Counted from the first letter of the stretch, positions 16,579 through 26,044 are shown. The stretch: DNA of 64,000 nucleotides from Asticcacaulis currens (GCF_028550395.1 NZ_JAQQKW010000001.1:675879-739878), one strand, 5' to 3'. Numbers and translations are program-made. The notes: generated by a model from the letters alone, not told the origin.

Positions 16579-17403
16579 ATGCGCGTTAGCTTTGCAAAAA
16601 CATTTGCCGCCCTGCTGGGGCTCGGCATGATGATGACGGCCAGCGCGGCCCTGGCCGGCGCGGGCTGCAACAGCGGCTGCGCGCCGCCCCCGCCACCAAG
16701 CCCCCCGACCCATCCCGGCAAGCCTAACATGCCCTGCGGTGGCGGTTATTGCGGTGGCGGTGGTAATGTCAACGTCAATGTGAACGTGAATGCTAGCGCC
16801 AATGCTAATGCGCGCGCCTGGGGCCCCGGTGCCTTCAACGGTGCGGGCTCGGGGGCGGCCTATTATGGAGGCGGCTATGGCAACTGGTCGCAGGCTCAGG
16901 GCATTCCTTCGACCATGGGGCTGAACGTCGAAGGTGGCGAAATGCGCGCCATGGAGTCCTATCAGGCGTCGCGCAGCTCGACCCGCGTCATGATCATTGA
17001 GGCGGCGTGTATCGACGATAAGGGCGTTCCGCACCCGGCCTCTCAGGTCTTCGGCGGCAAGGACGTCGCCGGTGCCTATGCCGGTGAGGTCTATCGCTGC
17101 ATAGCTGGGACTAAGATGCGTTACACGCTGCGCGACAAGGAAGGCGGCGAAGGCAAGTCCTATGACTGCCGCAAGGGCGAAGCCCTATGGCACGAAGGCG
17201 GCCAAGTGCGCTGCAAGGTGCAACTCGCTGCCCGCGACTGCAATGAACGCTCCTTGCTGCGCAAGTTCGGAGCCGGTATCAAGATACTGATGCTCACCAC
17301 CACCGAAAACTATATGGCGCAACGCGAAGTCGCAAAGCAGTCCTCGGCTTCGTATTCTTCGACGATGGTGTTTGATGGCGGTGTTGGCGGATTTGTCCAA
17401 TAA
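16579..17403 (+). CDS. Secreted Cys-containing protein with alternating Val-Asn tract
   Basis: 274 residues, function unknown. Signal peptide 1-26 (SASAALA cleavage). Then a Cys/Pro/Gly-rich segment (PPPPPSPP) and a strictly alternating NVNVNVNV stretch that changes to NASANANA at residues about 63-78, followed by a Gly/Ala/Tyr-rich linker (to about 112). The rest (about 120-274) is a folded domain with several cysteines (ACIDDKG, YRCIAG, YDCRKG, VRCKV, RDCNE) suggesting disulphides. AGGAG precedes ATG 16579. The tract would form a beta strand with one all-Asn face. A surface or envelope structural role is a guess. Confidence 0.8.
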   Translation: MRVSFAKTFAALLGLGMMMTASAALAGAGCNSGCAPPPPPSPPTHPGKPNMPCGGGYCGGGGNVNVNVNVNASANANARAWGPGAFNGAGSGAAYYGGGYGNWSQAQGIPSTMGLNVEGGEMRAMESYQASRSSTRVMIIEAACIDDKGVPHPASQVFGGKDVAGAYAGEVYRCIAGTKMRYTLRDKEGGEGKSYDCRKGEALWHEGGQVRCKVQLAARDCNERSLLRKFGAGIKILMLTTTENYMAQREVAKQSSASYSSTMVFDGGVGGFVQ

Positions 17404-17457
17404 ACGGCAGGAAAGACCAAATCGGTTGTAAACCCGGAAAAGCGACTGAAATCTTCA

Positions 17458-17488
17458 AAGCCCCGGTTCGTCAGAGCCGGGGCTTTTT
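17458..17488. terminator. Bidirectional intrinsic terminator
   Basis: AAGCCCCGG and CCGGGGCTT form a 9-bp stem followed by T5 on the plus strand. It lies between the convergent Val-Asn protein gene and the small membrane protein gene. The minus-strand T-run is short. Confidence 0.8.
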
Positions 17489-17491
17489 GCA

Positions 17492-17725
17492 TTAATATCT
17501 GGCTTGGGTTTCAGTCTTCAAGCCAAGTACGGTAAGGGCGTGGATAATCAAGAAGATGGTCACCGTCGCTGTCAGGAGCATGATGAAGCGCCACGGAATT
17601 AACCGCGGGTTTTCCTTACGCAGATCGGGCGGCTGCGCGCCCAGCCAGCCGGAAGCAACCGTCAGGGCGGCAAACAGGGTCAACAAGGTGAGGGTCAGGG
17701 GTAAGGACAGTTCCATGCCTGGCAT
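17492..17725 (-). CDS. Small two-helix membrane protein
   Basis: About 77 residues (74 if started at ATG 17716) with two hydrophobic helices, LTLLTLFAALTVASGWLG near the N-terminus and FIMLLTATVTIFLIIHALTVL near the C-terminus, joined by a basic loop PPDLRKENPRLIPWR. The loop and second helix pattern is familiar from uncharacterised small membrane proteins of Caulobacteraceae. The start is uncertain as neither ATG has a strong SD; the longer frame to 17836 looks non-coding. Function unknown. Confidence 0.65.
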   Translation of the reverse strand: MPGMELSLPLTLTLLTLFAALTVASGWLGAQPPDLRKENPRLIPWRFIMLLTATVTIFLIIHALTVLGLKTETQARY

Positions 17726-17866
17726 ATGGGGCCTGTTGACGATGGAAGCGCAAGAGGTGTTGCGTTTTTTTGTGGATAAGCGGTATGCAAGGGCTGGCTT
17801 CGCCAGAAAAGCGATTCGTTTCGGCGCGTCTTCCACAGAAGAATGGCGTTCTCCAAGATATTGGGG

Positions 17867-17882
17867 TTAACAAAAGGTTTAC
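17867..17882 (+). promoter_or_regulatory. CtrA-like half-site pair upstream of podJ
   Basis: TTAA-N7-TTTAC (one mismatch to TTAA-N7-TTAAC) lies 52 bases before the podJ start. In Caulobacter podJ expression is cell-cycle controlled, which makes the site plausible, but it is a motif match only. Confidence 0.4.
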
Positions 17883-17934
17883 ACCCCAGATGATGCGTAT
17901 TAGCCTTTTTCGCAAAGGTTGATAGGGGATTCGG

Positions 17935-20900
17935 ATGAGCGGCACGCCTTGGAGCGTAAAGGGCATCGACGCCAAGGCAAGGGAGGTGGCCAAGGAGCTG
18001 GCGCATCGTTCTGGCATGACGCTTGGTGAGTGGCTCAACCAGATGATTCTCAAGGGCGAAGACGTAGATGCCGCCATCCGGCGCGAGCGCCAGCGCACGG
18101 CTCGCTCAACAGCGCCGCGTACCCGTCGTGCCTCCGAGCCCGTCTATGCCGAAGATGCTTTCGAGGAAGATGTCTATGAGTTGCGCGATCCCGCGCCTCA
18201 GGCGGCGCCTCCTCGTCGTCCGGCGCCCTACTCCATGGCTGCCGAGCGTCAGCGGCGCGCCCCGGTGGCGCCTGCCTATTACGATGACGGCGCCCCTGCG
18301 CAAGGTCTGGGTGGGGATATTGGCAAGGTGACGAGAGTGCTGGAAACGCTCGGCTCGCGCATCGAAAACTCCGAAATGCGTTCGGCTTCGGCGGTGCGTG
18401 GCGTATCTCAGGCGGTCGAGGCCCTGCTCAATCGTCTGGAGCGTTCAGAAAGCGCTCTGGCGGACACGGTGGCGGAAACCGAAGCGCGTATGAGCGACAA
18501 GGCGCGCGAAGTGCTCGATACCGTGGCCGACTCGCGTGAGTGGCTGGCGCGCGGCGAGGCTGACCGGTCCGCCTTGTCTGAGCGTCTGGAAACCGCTGAG
18601 CGTCTGGTCGATGCGCAGGCGGAGCGCCTTGAAGGTCTGTCCGGCCATCTGCGCGAGGAGCGCGAGCGCGTCGCCCGACTTGAAAGCGAATTGAAGGCTA
18701 ATCCGCCACAGGCCGCGTTCGAAAACGTCGAAGCGGCTGTGGGACGGCTGGCCAATCAGCTTTATGAAAATGATGTCCGCTCGCGCGATGCGCTTAAGGA
18801 TGTGCGCGGCGATCTGGTTGGTCTCTCCCACCGCCTGAGCCAGCTTGAATTGCGCGATCCTGATGCCGCAGCACAGGCTGCAGTCGATCGCGTCGCGACA
18901 CAGTTGTCGCAGCGTCTAGAGGCGGCTGAAGCGCGCACCGCCACCGCTATGCGCGGACTGGAACGGGCCTTCATGGCGCTGGATGAGCGTCTGAACCGTG
19001 CCGAAGCGCAGGGTGATGTTACCGATCCGGACTCCGTACACTCCCTGGGTCGTCTGACGGCGGACCTTACCCGTCGCGTGGAAGAATCGCGTTATGAAGT
19101 GATTCGACTGCTCGAAGACAGCCAGCAAAAGTCCGCCGAAGAAACGCTTGCCGCAGTTGAGGCGCGACTGGCGGCAGCCGAGTCCCGTCAGGCCCGCGCC
19201 ATCGAAACGCTTGGGCAGGACGTCTTGAAGATTGCCGATAACCTCAACCGTAAGGTGGCGGCCGTGCAGAGGTCGGGTAATGACGCCGTTGCGCATGTGG
19301 CGGCGGATATGAAGCGTCTCAGCGATCGCGTTGATGCACGTTTTGAGGAGGCGGACACTACCCATGCCCGCGCTCTGGAGCGCCTGAGCGGCGAAATCGC
19401 GCGTATCTCCGAAAGTCTGACGCGCAAGATCGTCGAAACGGAAAAGCGCACGGCGCAGGCGCTGGAAGGCGTCGGCGAAGAGATGGATACCCGCCATCAG
19501 CGCGTCCATTCCGACATCGCTGAGCGCATCCGTCAGAGCGAGGAGCGCACCCAGAAGCTGCTCGAGGAAGCGCGCAGCAAGATCGACAGCCGTCTGGGGC
19601 AGGCCCAGACCCAGAGCCTGCTGCGCGAGGCCGAGCTCGAGGCCCCGCAGGCTCCGATTTATGCCCCGACGGAATTACAGCAAAAGCCGTTTTCGGCCTT
19701 TGAGCATGGCTTTGACGATGAGGTTGTTCAAACGCCTGTCGCGCCTGCGAAGGCCCCAGAGACGGCCATCCGAGCCGAGGTGGTGCGCGACATTACGGAT
19801 TCCGACATTACCGGTCGCCTGCTGGAACCGGTGACGCAGTTCGGTGCTGACCCGTTCGAAGATGATCCCTTTACGGATCTAGTAGAGCCGGCCCGTCCCG
19901 CGGATTCCGATCCCTTTGCCGAAGCCCTGATTGCGGAGACTCTCGCTCAGGATGCCTTGACTGAAGATGATGGTCTGGCAATGCAGGCCCCGCTTAAGCC
20001 GCGTGCCGAGCGCCAGACTGCGCCGATGGTCGATCCGTTTACAGACGAGTTTGATCTTGATCCGTTTGCCGAGGTCGAAGCTTCGCGAAAGGTCGCACCG
20101 GCCACGCTGACGGACGTTCCGGCCTATGAAGACGCCACGCCGCTGTCCACGCGCGATGCACTCGCCGCGGCCCGTGCGGCGGTGCGCGCCTCGATCGAAG
20201 GTGCAGACACCAGGAAGCCACTGGGCCTGAAACTGGGTGTGTCGCGCACCCGTGACGCGCTGCCCAAGACCGAAAAAGGCAAGGGAAAGACCTTGCTTAA
20301 CGCTTTCAAGGCTTCCTCTATCGCCGTTGTTGTGACGGCGGGGGCGGTCGGTGGCTACTATGCGTTCCGCGAAAAGGAAGCCCCGGCACCGCAGAAGCCG
20401 GTTCTGGCGGCGACGGCCGTTGCCTCGCCTGCGGCCAAGCCGCTGACCACGCAGGATATGGGCCGCCTCAAGGCTATGTACGATTCCGCCGCTCTGGCGC
20501 TGAAATCGAACGACCCGAAGGCGGTTGATGCCATGCGTACAGTGGCTGATTTGGGCTATCCGGCGGCGCAGTACGAGATGAGCGTCCTGTACGACGAAGG
20601 CCGTGACGGCTTGGTCGTAACGGATAAGGCGCAGGCTCGTCGTTGGGCCGAACGCGCCGCGCAGGGCGGTCATCCGTCGGCCATGTATAATTTCGGCCTG
20701 ATGAACTATAATGGTCAGGGCGGCCCGGTCGATTACAATGCGGCGGCCTCCTGGCTGCGCAAATCGGCCGAATATGGCGTTCGCGACGGCCAGTTCGGTA
20801 TTGGTGTCATGTACATGCAGGGCACGGCTATTCCTGAGAACGCTCCCGAAGCCTATAAGTGGTTGTCGATTGCTGCGCGCAATGGCGACCGAGAGGCCGA

Positions 20901-21024
20901 ATCCATGCTCAAGGATCTGCGCGGGCGTCTGAAGCCTGAGCAATTGGCGGCGGCGCAAGCCGCAGCGCAGGCCTACACGCCGCTGAAACCGAAAACAGAC
21001 GACACCAGCTTAGCGACGCGTTAA
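17935..21024 (+). CDS. podJ: PodJ-like polar organelle localisation protein
   Basis: 1029 residues. The N-terminus WSVKGIDAKAREVAKELA followed by SGMTLGEWLNQMI is the signature of PodJ and related polar proteins. A long alpha-helical coiled coil runs from about 130 to 590, an acidic disordered linker with repeated DPF motifs from about 590 to 720, a single transmembrane helix near 795-812 (SSIAVVVTAGAVGGYYAF), and periplasmic SEL1 repeats from about 835 to 1000 (AARWAERAAQGGHPSAMYNFG-type, in parts). PodJ marks the new pole and directs pilus and holdfast assembly. Unlike Caulobacter PodJ, no peptidoglycan-binding domain follows the SEL1 repeats, and the chain ends in about 30 residues of low complexity. 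That difference, or a paralogous SEL1 protein, is the main doubt. Confidence 0.8.
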   Translation: MSGTPWSVKGIDAKAREVAKELAHRSGMTLGEWLNQMILKGEDVDAAIRRERQRTARSTAPRTRRASEPVYAEDAFEEDVYELRDPAPQAAPPRRPAPYSMAAERQRRAPVAPAYYDDGAPAQGLGGDIGKVTRVLETLGSRIENSEMRSASAVRGVSQAVEALLNRLERSESALADTVAETEARMSDKAREVLDTVADSREWLARGEADRSALSERLETAERLVDAQAERLEGLSGHLREERERVARLESELKANPPQAAFENVEAAVGRLANQLYENDVRSRDALKDVRGDLVGLSHRLSQLELRDPDAAAQAAVDRVATQLSQRLEAAEARTATAMRGLERAFMALDERLNRAEAQGDVTDPDSVHSLGRLTADLTRRVEESRYEVIRLLEDSQQKSAEETLAAVEARLAAAESRQARAIETLGQDVLKIADNLNRKVAAVQRSGNDAVAHVAADMKRLSDRVDARFEEADTTHARALERLSGEIARISESLTRKIVETEKRTAQALEGVGEEMDTRHQRVHSDIAERIRQSEERTQKLLEEARSKIDSRLGQAQTQSLLREAELEAPQAPIYAPTELQQKPFSAFEHGFDDEVVQTPVAPAKAPETAIRAEVVRDITDSDITGRLLEPVTQFGADPFEDDPFTDLVEPARPADSDPFAEALIAETLAQDALTEDDGLAMQAPLKPRAERQTAPMVDPFTDEFDLDPFAEVEASRKVAPATLTDVPAYEDATPLSTRDALAAARAAVRASIEGADTRKPLGLKLGVSRTRDALPKTEKGKGKTLLNAFKASSIAVVVTAGAVGGYYAFREKEAPAPQKPVLAATAVASPAAKPLTTQDMGRLKAMYDSAALALKSNDPKAVDAMRTVADLGYPAAQYEMSVLYDEGRDGLVVTDKAQARRWAERAAQGGHPSAMYNFGLMNYNGQGGPVDYNAAASWLRKSAEYGVRDGQFGIGVMYMQGTAIPENAPEAYKWLSIAARNGDREAESMLKDLRGRLKPEQLAAAQAAAQAYTPLKPKTDDTSLATR

Positions 21025-21114
21025 CCCTGCGGGGCCAATAAGATATGGCCCCCTCCCATGCGGTGTGACAGACTGTTCGCCGTCGGGCAGGGTGGCTATC
21101 AAAGAGGCTGTCAC

Positions 21115-22035
21115 GTGGAAATCTACCTGCCCATCGCCGAGATGTCGGTGAATGTCTGGCTGATGGCTGGGCTGGGGGTGATTGTGGGGTTTTTGTCGGG
21201 TCTTTTTGGCGTGGGGGGCGGTTTCCTGATGGCCCCCGTGCTGGTGGCGCTGGGCATTCCGCCTTCGATTGCCGTTGCGTCACAGGCCGGGCACGTGCTG
21301 GCCACCTCGACCTCATCGGTTCTGAGCTATGGCCGCGAGGCCAGCGTGGATTACCGCATGGGCGGGGTCATGGCGGGCGGCGGTATCGCCGGGGCGATTG
21401 CGGGCGTCGAACTCTTCCGCCTGCTGCGCCTTTTGGGGCAGGCCGACCTAATGGTGGCCATTCTCTACCTGCTGCTACTCGGCACAATCGGCGGCATGAT
21501 GCTCAATGAAAGCCTGCGAGCCTTGCTGCGGGCGCGCGATGGTCTGCCTGCCGAACGCCCAAAGGTTAAACGCCCCGGCTGGCTCTACGCTCTGCCCTAC
21601 AAGATGCGATTTCCCGTGTCGGGCCTCTATATTTCGGTGATCCCACCCATAGCCATTGGTTTTGTCGTTGGTCTGCTGGCGGCGTTGATGGGGGTGGGCG
21701 GCGGTTTCCTAATTGTGCCGGCCATGATCTATCTGCTACGTATGAAGGCTTCGGCGGTAGTGGGCACCAGCCTGTTTCAGATCGTCATTACGACGCTGGT
21801 TACCATGATCCTTCAGGCGGTGCGCAACCATACCGTCGATGCCGTATTGGCGTTTATCCTGCTGATCGGCGGGGTGATCGGCGGGCAACTGGGGATTCGT
21901 GCCGCAACGCGCTTTCGGGCCGAACAGATGCGGGTGGTGCTGGCCATCATCATCCTGATGGCTGGTTTGCAAATGGGCTTCACCTTGTTTGTCCCGCCGG
22001 AAGACCCTTTCATTCTTGCCCCCACCAACGGATAG
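21115..22035 (+). CDS. TauE/SafE (TSUP) family permease
   Basis: Predicted sulfite/organosulfonate exporter-type membrane protein, 306 residues with eight or so helices in two repeats, each containing the family glycine motif (SGLFGVGGGFLMAPVL and ALMGVGGGFLIVPAM). GTG 21115 is preferred because GAGG lies about eight bases upstream and the hydrophobic part begins soon after; the ATG at 21058 adds a poorly conserved extension. The next gene, TIGR02186 family, commonly accompanies this permease type, so the two probably form one system. Confidence 0.88.
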   Translation: MEIYLPIAEMSVNVWLMAGLGVIVGFLSGLFGVGGGFLMAPVLVALGIPPSIAVASQAGHVLATSTSSVLSYGREASVDYRMGGVMAGGGIAGAIAGVELFRLLRLLGQADLMVAILYLLLLGTIGGMMLNESLRALLRARDGLPAERPKVKRPGWLYALPYKMRFPVSGLYISVIPPIAIGFVVGLLAALMGVGGGFLIVPAMIYLLRMKASAVVGTSLFQIVITTLVTMILQAVRNHTVDAVLAFILLIGGVIGGQLGIRAATRFRAEQMRVVLAIIILMAGLQMGFTLFVPPEDPFILAPTNG

Positions 22036-22044
22036 GGGCGGGAT

Positions 22045-22866
22045 ATGGTCGCCGCTTCCCTGCCCCCCGACATCACCGCCCCCGCACCCCCGGTGCCCTA
22101 TATCGAGACGCAACAGGCGGCTGGCGTGTCGGCCGACCTCCTGTCAACCGACCTGACTCAGAACCGTATCGAAGTCTCTTCCTCGTTTCAGGGCGCCAAG
22201 GTCATTCTCTACGGCGCCGTGTTTCAGCCCGAAGACCAGCCCTCGGACGTGGTGGTCATCATCCGCGGGCCGCAGGCCTCAATGCGCCTGATCCGTAAGG
22301 TCAAGGCCGGAGCGGTGTGGCTCAATTCGCGGCCTGTCGTGTTCGAAGGCGCGCCCGGTTATTACATGGCGGCCTCGTCACAGCCGCTTGATCGTATTAC
22401 CGATTTTTCCCACCGGCGGCTTCTGGGGCTGGGGCTTGAGTATATTGCCATGGACACGTCCCGCGAAAACAAGGTGGTGACCCGCTATGGCGTCAAGGAC
22501 GTGGTCGTCAACGGCATAGAAGACGACTATCTCGACTGGCGGCGCGCGGTCATCCGGCTGAAATCCAAGGCCGGGCTTTATAATGACAATCCTCTGGGCG
22601 TGCGCTTTGTCGATAAGAACCTGTTTCGTGCCGAAGTGACCTTGCCCTCGGAAGCACCGATTGGCGACTATACGGCCGAGGTCTGGCTGTTCCGTGACGG
22701 TCAGCCAGTGGGCTATAGCGAGAAAAAGCTGACGGTGGAAAAGGTCGGGTTTGAGCGCTTCGTCTATACGGTCGCACACCGTCATGCCTGGCTTTATGGG
22801 CTGGCCTGCGTCTTTATGAGCATGGGCATGGGCGCGCTGGCGTCGCGCCTGTTCCGGCGGGGGTAG
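22045..22866 (+). CDS. TIGR02186 family membrane protein
   Basis: 273 residues. A large periplasmic beta-rich domain (IEVSSSFQGAKVILYGAV, then VVIIRGP and the RAEVTLPSEAPIGDYTAEVWLF region, in parts) is followed by a C-terminal transmembrane helix (about 250-267). Matches the TIGR02186 family, known mostly as the neighbour of TSUP permeases. The gene starts nine bases after the permease stop. No cleavable signal peptide is visible at this start; an upstream start would fall inside the permease gene, so export may rely on an atypical N-terminus. Role unknown. Confidence 0.85.
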   Translation: MVAASLPPDITAPAPPVPYIETQQAAGVSADLLSTDLTQNRIEVSSSFQGAKVILYGAVFQPEDQPSDVVVIIRGPQASMRLIRKVKAGAVWLNSRPVVFEGAPGYYMAASSQPLDRITDFSHRRLLGLGLEYIAMDTSRENKVVTRYGVKDVVVNGIEDDYLDWRRAVIRLKSKAGLYNDNPLGVRFVDKNLFRAEVTLPSEAPIGDYTAEVWLFRDGQPVGYSEKKLTVEKVGFERFVYTVAHRHAWLYGLACVFMSMGMGALASRLFRRG

Positions 22867-22916
22867 GGTGGCATTTAGGTCTTGGGATTGCCGCCTTTAA
22901 CGACTACATTGCGCCG

Positions 22917-25859
22917 GTGAGTCCCGAGTTTCCCGACATCGCCGATCAGACGCCGTCCGCCGACACGGAGGCACCCCTGCGCGCGCATTTACCGCAGCAG
23001 GGCTTTGCGCTTTTGCCCTCCAGCGGGGCGTTCAGCGACGGGCACGTGTCGCGGCGCATCGGGGCCCCGGAAGCCCGCGAAGCCTGGGGGCGCGAACCCC
23101 TGCTGATCGTCAATGCACCGCTGATGCGGCAGCGCCTGTTCGGACAGCGTTCCTTCCGCGAAGCCAGGCATTTCGACCTTCTGGAACTGTTTGCCTTTGT
23201 GCGTCCGGCACGTTTTGCCGCCCCGTCCGTGGCCGGGCTGGCGCTGGCCATGGGCTATGGCGAGCCGGAAGGGGCCGAGGCGCAGGCCGCTGTCGTCTAT
23301 CAGGTGGCGCTGGCGTTGGCGCGGGAGCTGTCCGACGCGCCTCTGGCCTTTCGACTGATGGCGCGCTCGTCGTTGGAGTTCATGCAGCGTCAGGGCTGGG
23401 TCTGGGCCCCGTTTGTGGACGCGGCACTCAGCCAGAAGCCGGTGCCGGAGGGCTATGTCGCGCCGCCACCGCTGGAGGTGTGGTCGCTGCTCGAAGAATG
23501 GGAGGAGCAGGCCCCTGCCGGTGACGCGCGTCAGGTCAACCTCGGCGAAGACGAGGTGCTGAGAGGCCTGAAGGACAATCTGCACCGCGCCGGTCTTCAA
23601 GAAGGCCGTCCCGAACAGCAGGCCTTTGCGCTGAAAACGCGCGAGATGTTTGCGCCGAAGTGGGCCTCAGAACAGCCCAACATGCTGCTGCTGGAGGCCG
23701 GGACGGGTACGGGCAAGACGCTCGGCTACCTGTCGCCCGCGCGGCTGTGGGCGGAAAAGGCGCAGGGGCGGGTGTGGGTTTCGACCTATACCAAGGCCCT
23801 GCAAAAGCAGATATATAATGACACCCGCGCCCTGTTCGACACTGAGGGTGAGCGCGAAAACAAGGTCGCCATCCGCAAGGGGCGCGAAAACTATCTGTGT
23901 CTGCTGAACTGGCAGGAGCGGCTGGCCCCGCTGACGCAAGGGCCGGGCGAGGCGATTGTCGCCGCTCTGGTGGCGCGCTGGATCGTCTATAGCCGCGATG
24001 GCGATATTGTCGGCGGCGACTTTCCCACCTGGCTGCCGTCGCTTCTGCCCGCAGGCTCGGCCGCGGCCATGTTCGGGGCGTTGAACCCGGCCAATCTGGT
24101 CGATCGGCGCGGCGAATGTATCTACAGCGCCTGCGCCCACTACCGCACCTGTTTCGTCGAAAAGTCGATCCGCAAGGCCAAGTCGGCGCAGATCATCATC
24201 GCCAATCACGCGCTGGTCATGGCGCAGGCGGCTTATGATGTGCGCGAGGCCGCCAAAGCCGAACAGGGCGAGGTGACGGTAGAGCCCGAAGCGCCCGGCC
24301 TGTCGCGGCTGGTCTTCGACGAAGGCCACCATGTGTTCGAAGCCGCCGACGGGGCCTTTTCGTCGGAGCTATCGGGCTTTGAGGCCTATGAGCTGCGCCG
24401 CTGGATACGCGGCAATGAGGGGCGCGGGCGGCGCTCACGCGGGCTGGAACAAAGGCTGGGCGACCTTCTGGCGACGCGCGAAGTGGCGCAAAATGCTCTG
24501 AAAGACCTGATCCGCGCCGCGCACCTGCTGCCCTCCGAAGGCTGGTCGCAGCGCCTGACCACGCGCACCCAGTCGGGGGAGATGATGGCCCCGCTTGGCC
24601 CGATCGAGACCCTGCTGGCCGCCGCCCTGAAACAGATCGAGGTGAGGGGGCAGGAAAGCGCTAGCAAGAGCCGCTATCGCCCCGAAGCCGATAATGCCGA
24701 ATGTGAAGCCCATCCCTGCCTGCCCGAAGTGTCCGAGGCGGCCTCGGCGGCGGCCAAGGCGTTGCAAGCCATCGAAGCGCCGTTGCTGGCTCTGGTGCGC
24801 GCCATTGAGGACATTCTGACCGGCGAGGAAGAGATTGATCTGGCCGAACGCACGCGGCTTGATGGGGCCCTGCGTGGGCTGGAGCGGCGGGCGCGCATGA
24901 CGCTGCCGGCGTGGCGCAGCCTGTTGCAGAAACTGGCCTATGCCGAAGACGAAGACCCGACGCAACCCTCACCCTATGTCGATTGGTTCGCCACCATCAC
25001 GCACGGCGGACGGCTGGTCGATGTGGGGCTGCACCGCCACTTTGTCGATCCGTCCGTGCCGCTGGCTGACTATGTGCTGAAACCGGCGCACGGGGTGTTG
25101 ATGGCCTCGGCCACCCTTTCAGATAAAGGTTTGGCGGACAAGGCTTTGGCGGAGCAGCCCGACGAAGACCCCTTCGCTCTGGCGCGGCAACGCACCGGCG
25201 CGGCGCACCTGTCAATGGGGGCCAAGTCGTTGCGCATCGCCTCGCCGTTTGATTACGAGGCGCAGGCGCGACTGTTCGTCGTCACCGACGTGCCGCGTGA
25301 TGATCCGCGCGCCGTGGCCACCGCCATGAAGGCACTGTTTCTGGCGGCCGGGGGCGGGGGGCTTGGCCTGTTTACCGCCATTCGCCGCCTCAAGGCCGTC
25401 TATGAGCAATTGTTCCGGCCGTTGGGTGAGGCGGGGATTTCGCTCTATGCCCAGCACGTCGATCCACTGGATGTCTCTGACCTGATCAGCGTGTTTCGCT
25501 CCGAACGCCATTCGTGCCTGTTGGGGACCGATGCGGTGCGCGACGGGGTCGATGTGCCGGGTCAGGCCCTGCGCCTGATCGCCTTTGACCGCATTCCGTG
25601 GCCGCGCCCGGACGCCCTGCACAAGGCGCGGCGGGCGCATTTCGGGGCCAAACTCTATGACGACGCGCTGGTGCGCGCCAAGTTGGCGCAGGCCTTCGGG
25701 CGGCTGATCCGCCGCGCCGATGATCGGGGCGTGTTTGTGATGCTCGATTCGGCGGCCCCCACGCGGTTATTTGCGTCCTTGCCCGACGGGGTGGTTGTGC
25801 AGCGCTGTACCTTGGCCGAAGCCGTCACGGCGATTGAGGGCTTCCTGCCGAGGGAGTGA
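22917..25859 (+). CDS. DinG/YoaA-type ATP-dependent DNA helicase with N-terminal extension
   Basis: XPD-like superfamily 2 Fe-S helicase, 980 residues. Walker A is AGTGTGKT at 261-268; the four cluster cysteines are Cys328 (GRENYLC) and Cys401/406/412; the Walker B box is DEGH at 468-471, with the C-terminal helicase motifs ending QAFGRLIRR. The first ~240 residues are far longer than in E. coli DinG, and parts (LIVNAPLMRQRLF, FDLLELFAFVRP) look like a DnaQ-type exonuclease fold that lost its acidic residues. The GTG start at 22917 has no clear SD and is uncertain. Likely acts in resolving R-loops or damaged replication structures. Confidence 0.88.
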   Translation: MSPEFPDIADQTPSADTEAPLRAHLPQQGFALLPSSGAFSDGHVSRRIGAPEAREAWGREPLLIVNAPLMRQRLFGQRSFREARHFDLLELFAFVRPARFAAPSVAGLALAMGYGEPEGAEAQAAVVYQVALALARELSDAPLAFRLMARSSLEFMQRQGWVWAPFVDAALSQKPVPEGYVAPPPLEVWSLLEEWEEQAPAGDARQVNLGEDEVLRGLKDNLHRAGLQEGRPEQQAFALKTREMFAPKWASEQPNMLLLEAGTGTGKTLGYLSPARLWAEKAQGRVWVSTYTKALQKQIYNDTRALFDTEGERENKVAIRKGRENYLCLLNWQERLAPLTQGPGEAIVAALVARWIVYSRDGDIVGGDFPTWLPSLLPAGSAAAMFGALNPANLVDRRGECIYSACAHYRTCFVEKSIRKAKSAQIIIANHALVMAQAAYDVREAAKAEQGEVTVEPEAPGLSRLVFDEGHHVFEAADGAFSSELSGFEAYELRRWIRGNEGRGRRSRGLEQRLGDLLATREVAQNALKDLIRAAHLLPSEGWSQRLTTRTQSGEMMAPLGPIETLLAAALKQIEVRGQESASKSRYRPEADNAECEAHPCLPEVSEAASAAAKALQAIEAPLLALVRAIEDILTGEEEIDLAERTRLDGALRGLERRARMTLPAWRSLLQKLAYAEDEDPTQPSPYVDWFATITHGGRLVDVGLHRHFVDPSVPLADYVLKPAHGVLMASATLSDKGLADKALAEQPDEDPFALARQRTGAAHLSMGAKSLRIASPFDYEAQARLFVVTDVPRDDPRAVATAMKALFLAAGGGGLGLFTAIRRLKAVYEQLFRPLGEAGISLYAQHVDPLDVSDLISVFRSERHSCLLGTDAVRDGVDVPGQALRLIAFDRIPWPRPDALHKARRAHFGAKLYDDALVRAKLAQAFGRLIRRADDRGVFVMLDSAAPTRLFASLPDGVVVQRCTLAEAVTAIEGFLPRE

Positions 25860-25860
25860 A

Positions 25861-25975
25861 ATCTCCCTCGCCCCTCTGGGGAGAGGGTGGTCCGAAGGAC
25901 CGGGTGACGGGGAAGTAATAAGCTCGGTGTTTCGCCCCCTCACCCCAACCCTCTCCCCAATGGGGGAGAGGGGGG
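25861..25975. repeat. CCCTCTCCCC-type palindromic intergenic element
   Basis: Two hairpins: CTCCCTCGCCCCTC/GGGGAGAGGG at the left and CCCTCTCCCC-AAT-GGGGGAGAGGG at the right (about 25949-25971), with GGTCCGAAGGACC between. It fills the gap between the helicase and leuA genes. Such elements are widespread in high-GC alphaproteobacteria. Confidence 0.75.
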
Positions 25976-26044
25976 TTAGTCATTGACCCCCCGTCCCGCA
26001 CGGCCTAAGAGTGCGCGCAAAATCGCCGTGCAGAGTAACCTGAC

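Noticed and set aside
16579..16680. Lipoprotein signal in the Val-Asn protein
   Set aside because: LAGAGC lacks a proper lipobox because the -3 residue is Gly; an SPase I site fits better.
19879..20958. 359-codon antisense frame in podJ
   Set aside because: Arg/Gly/His-rich shadow with no recognisable domain.
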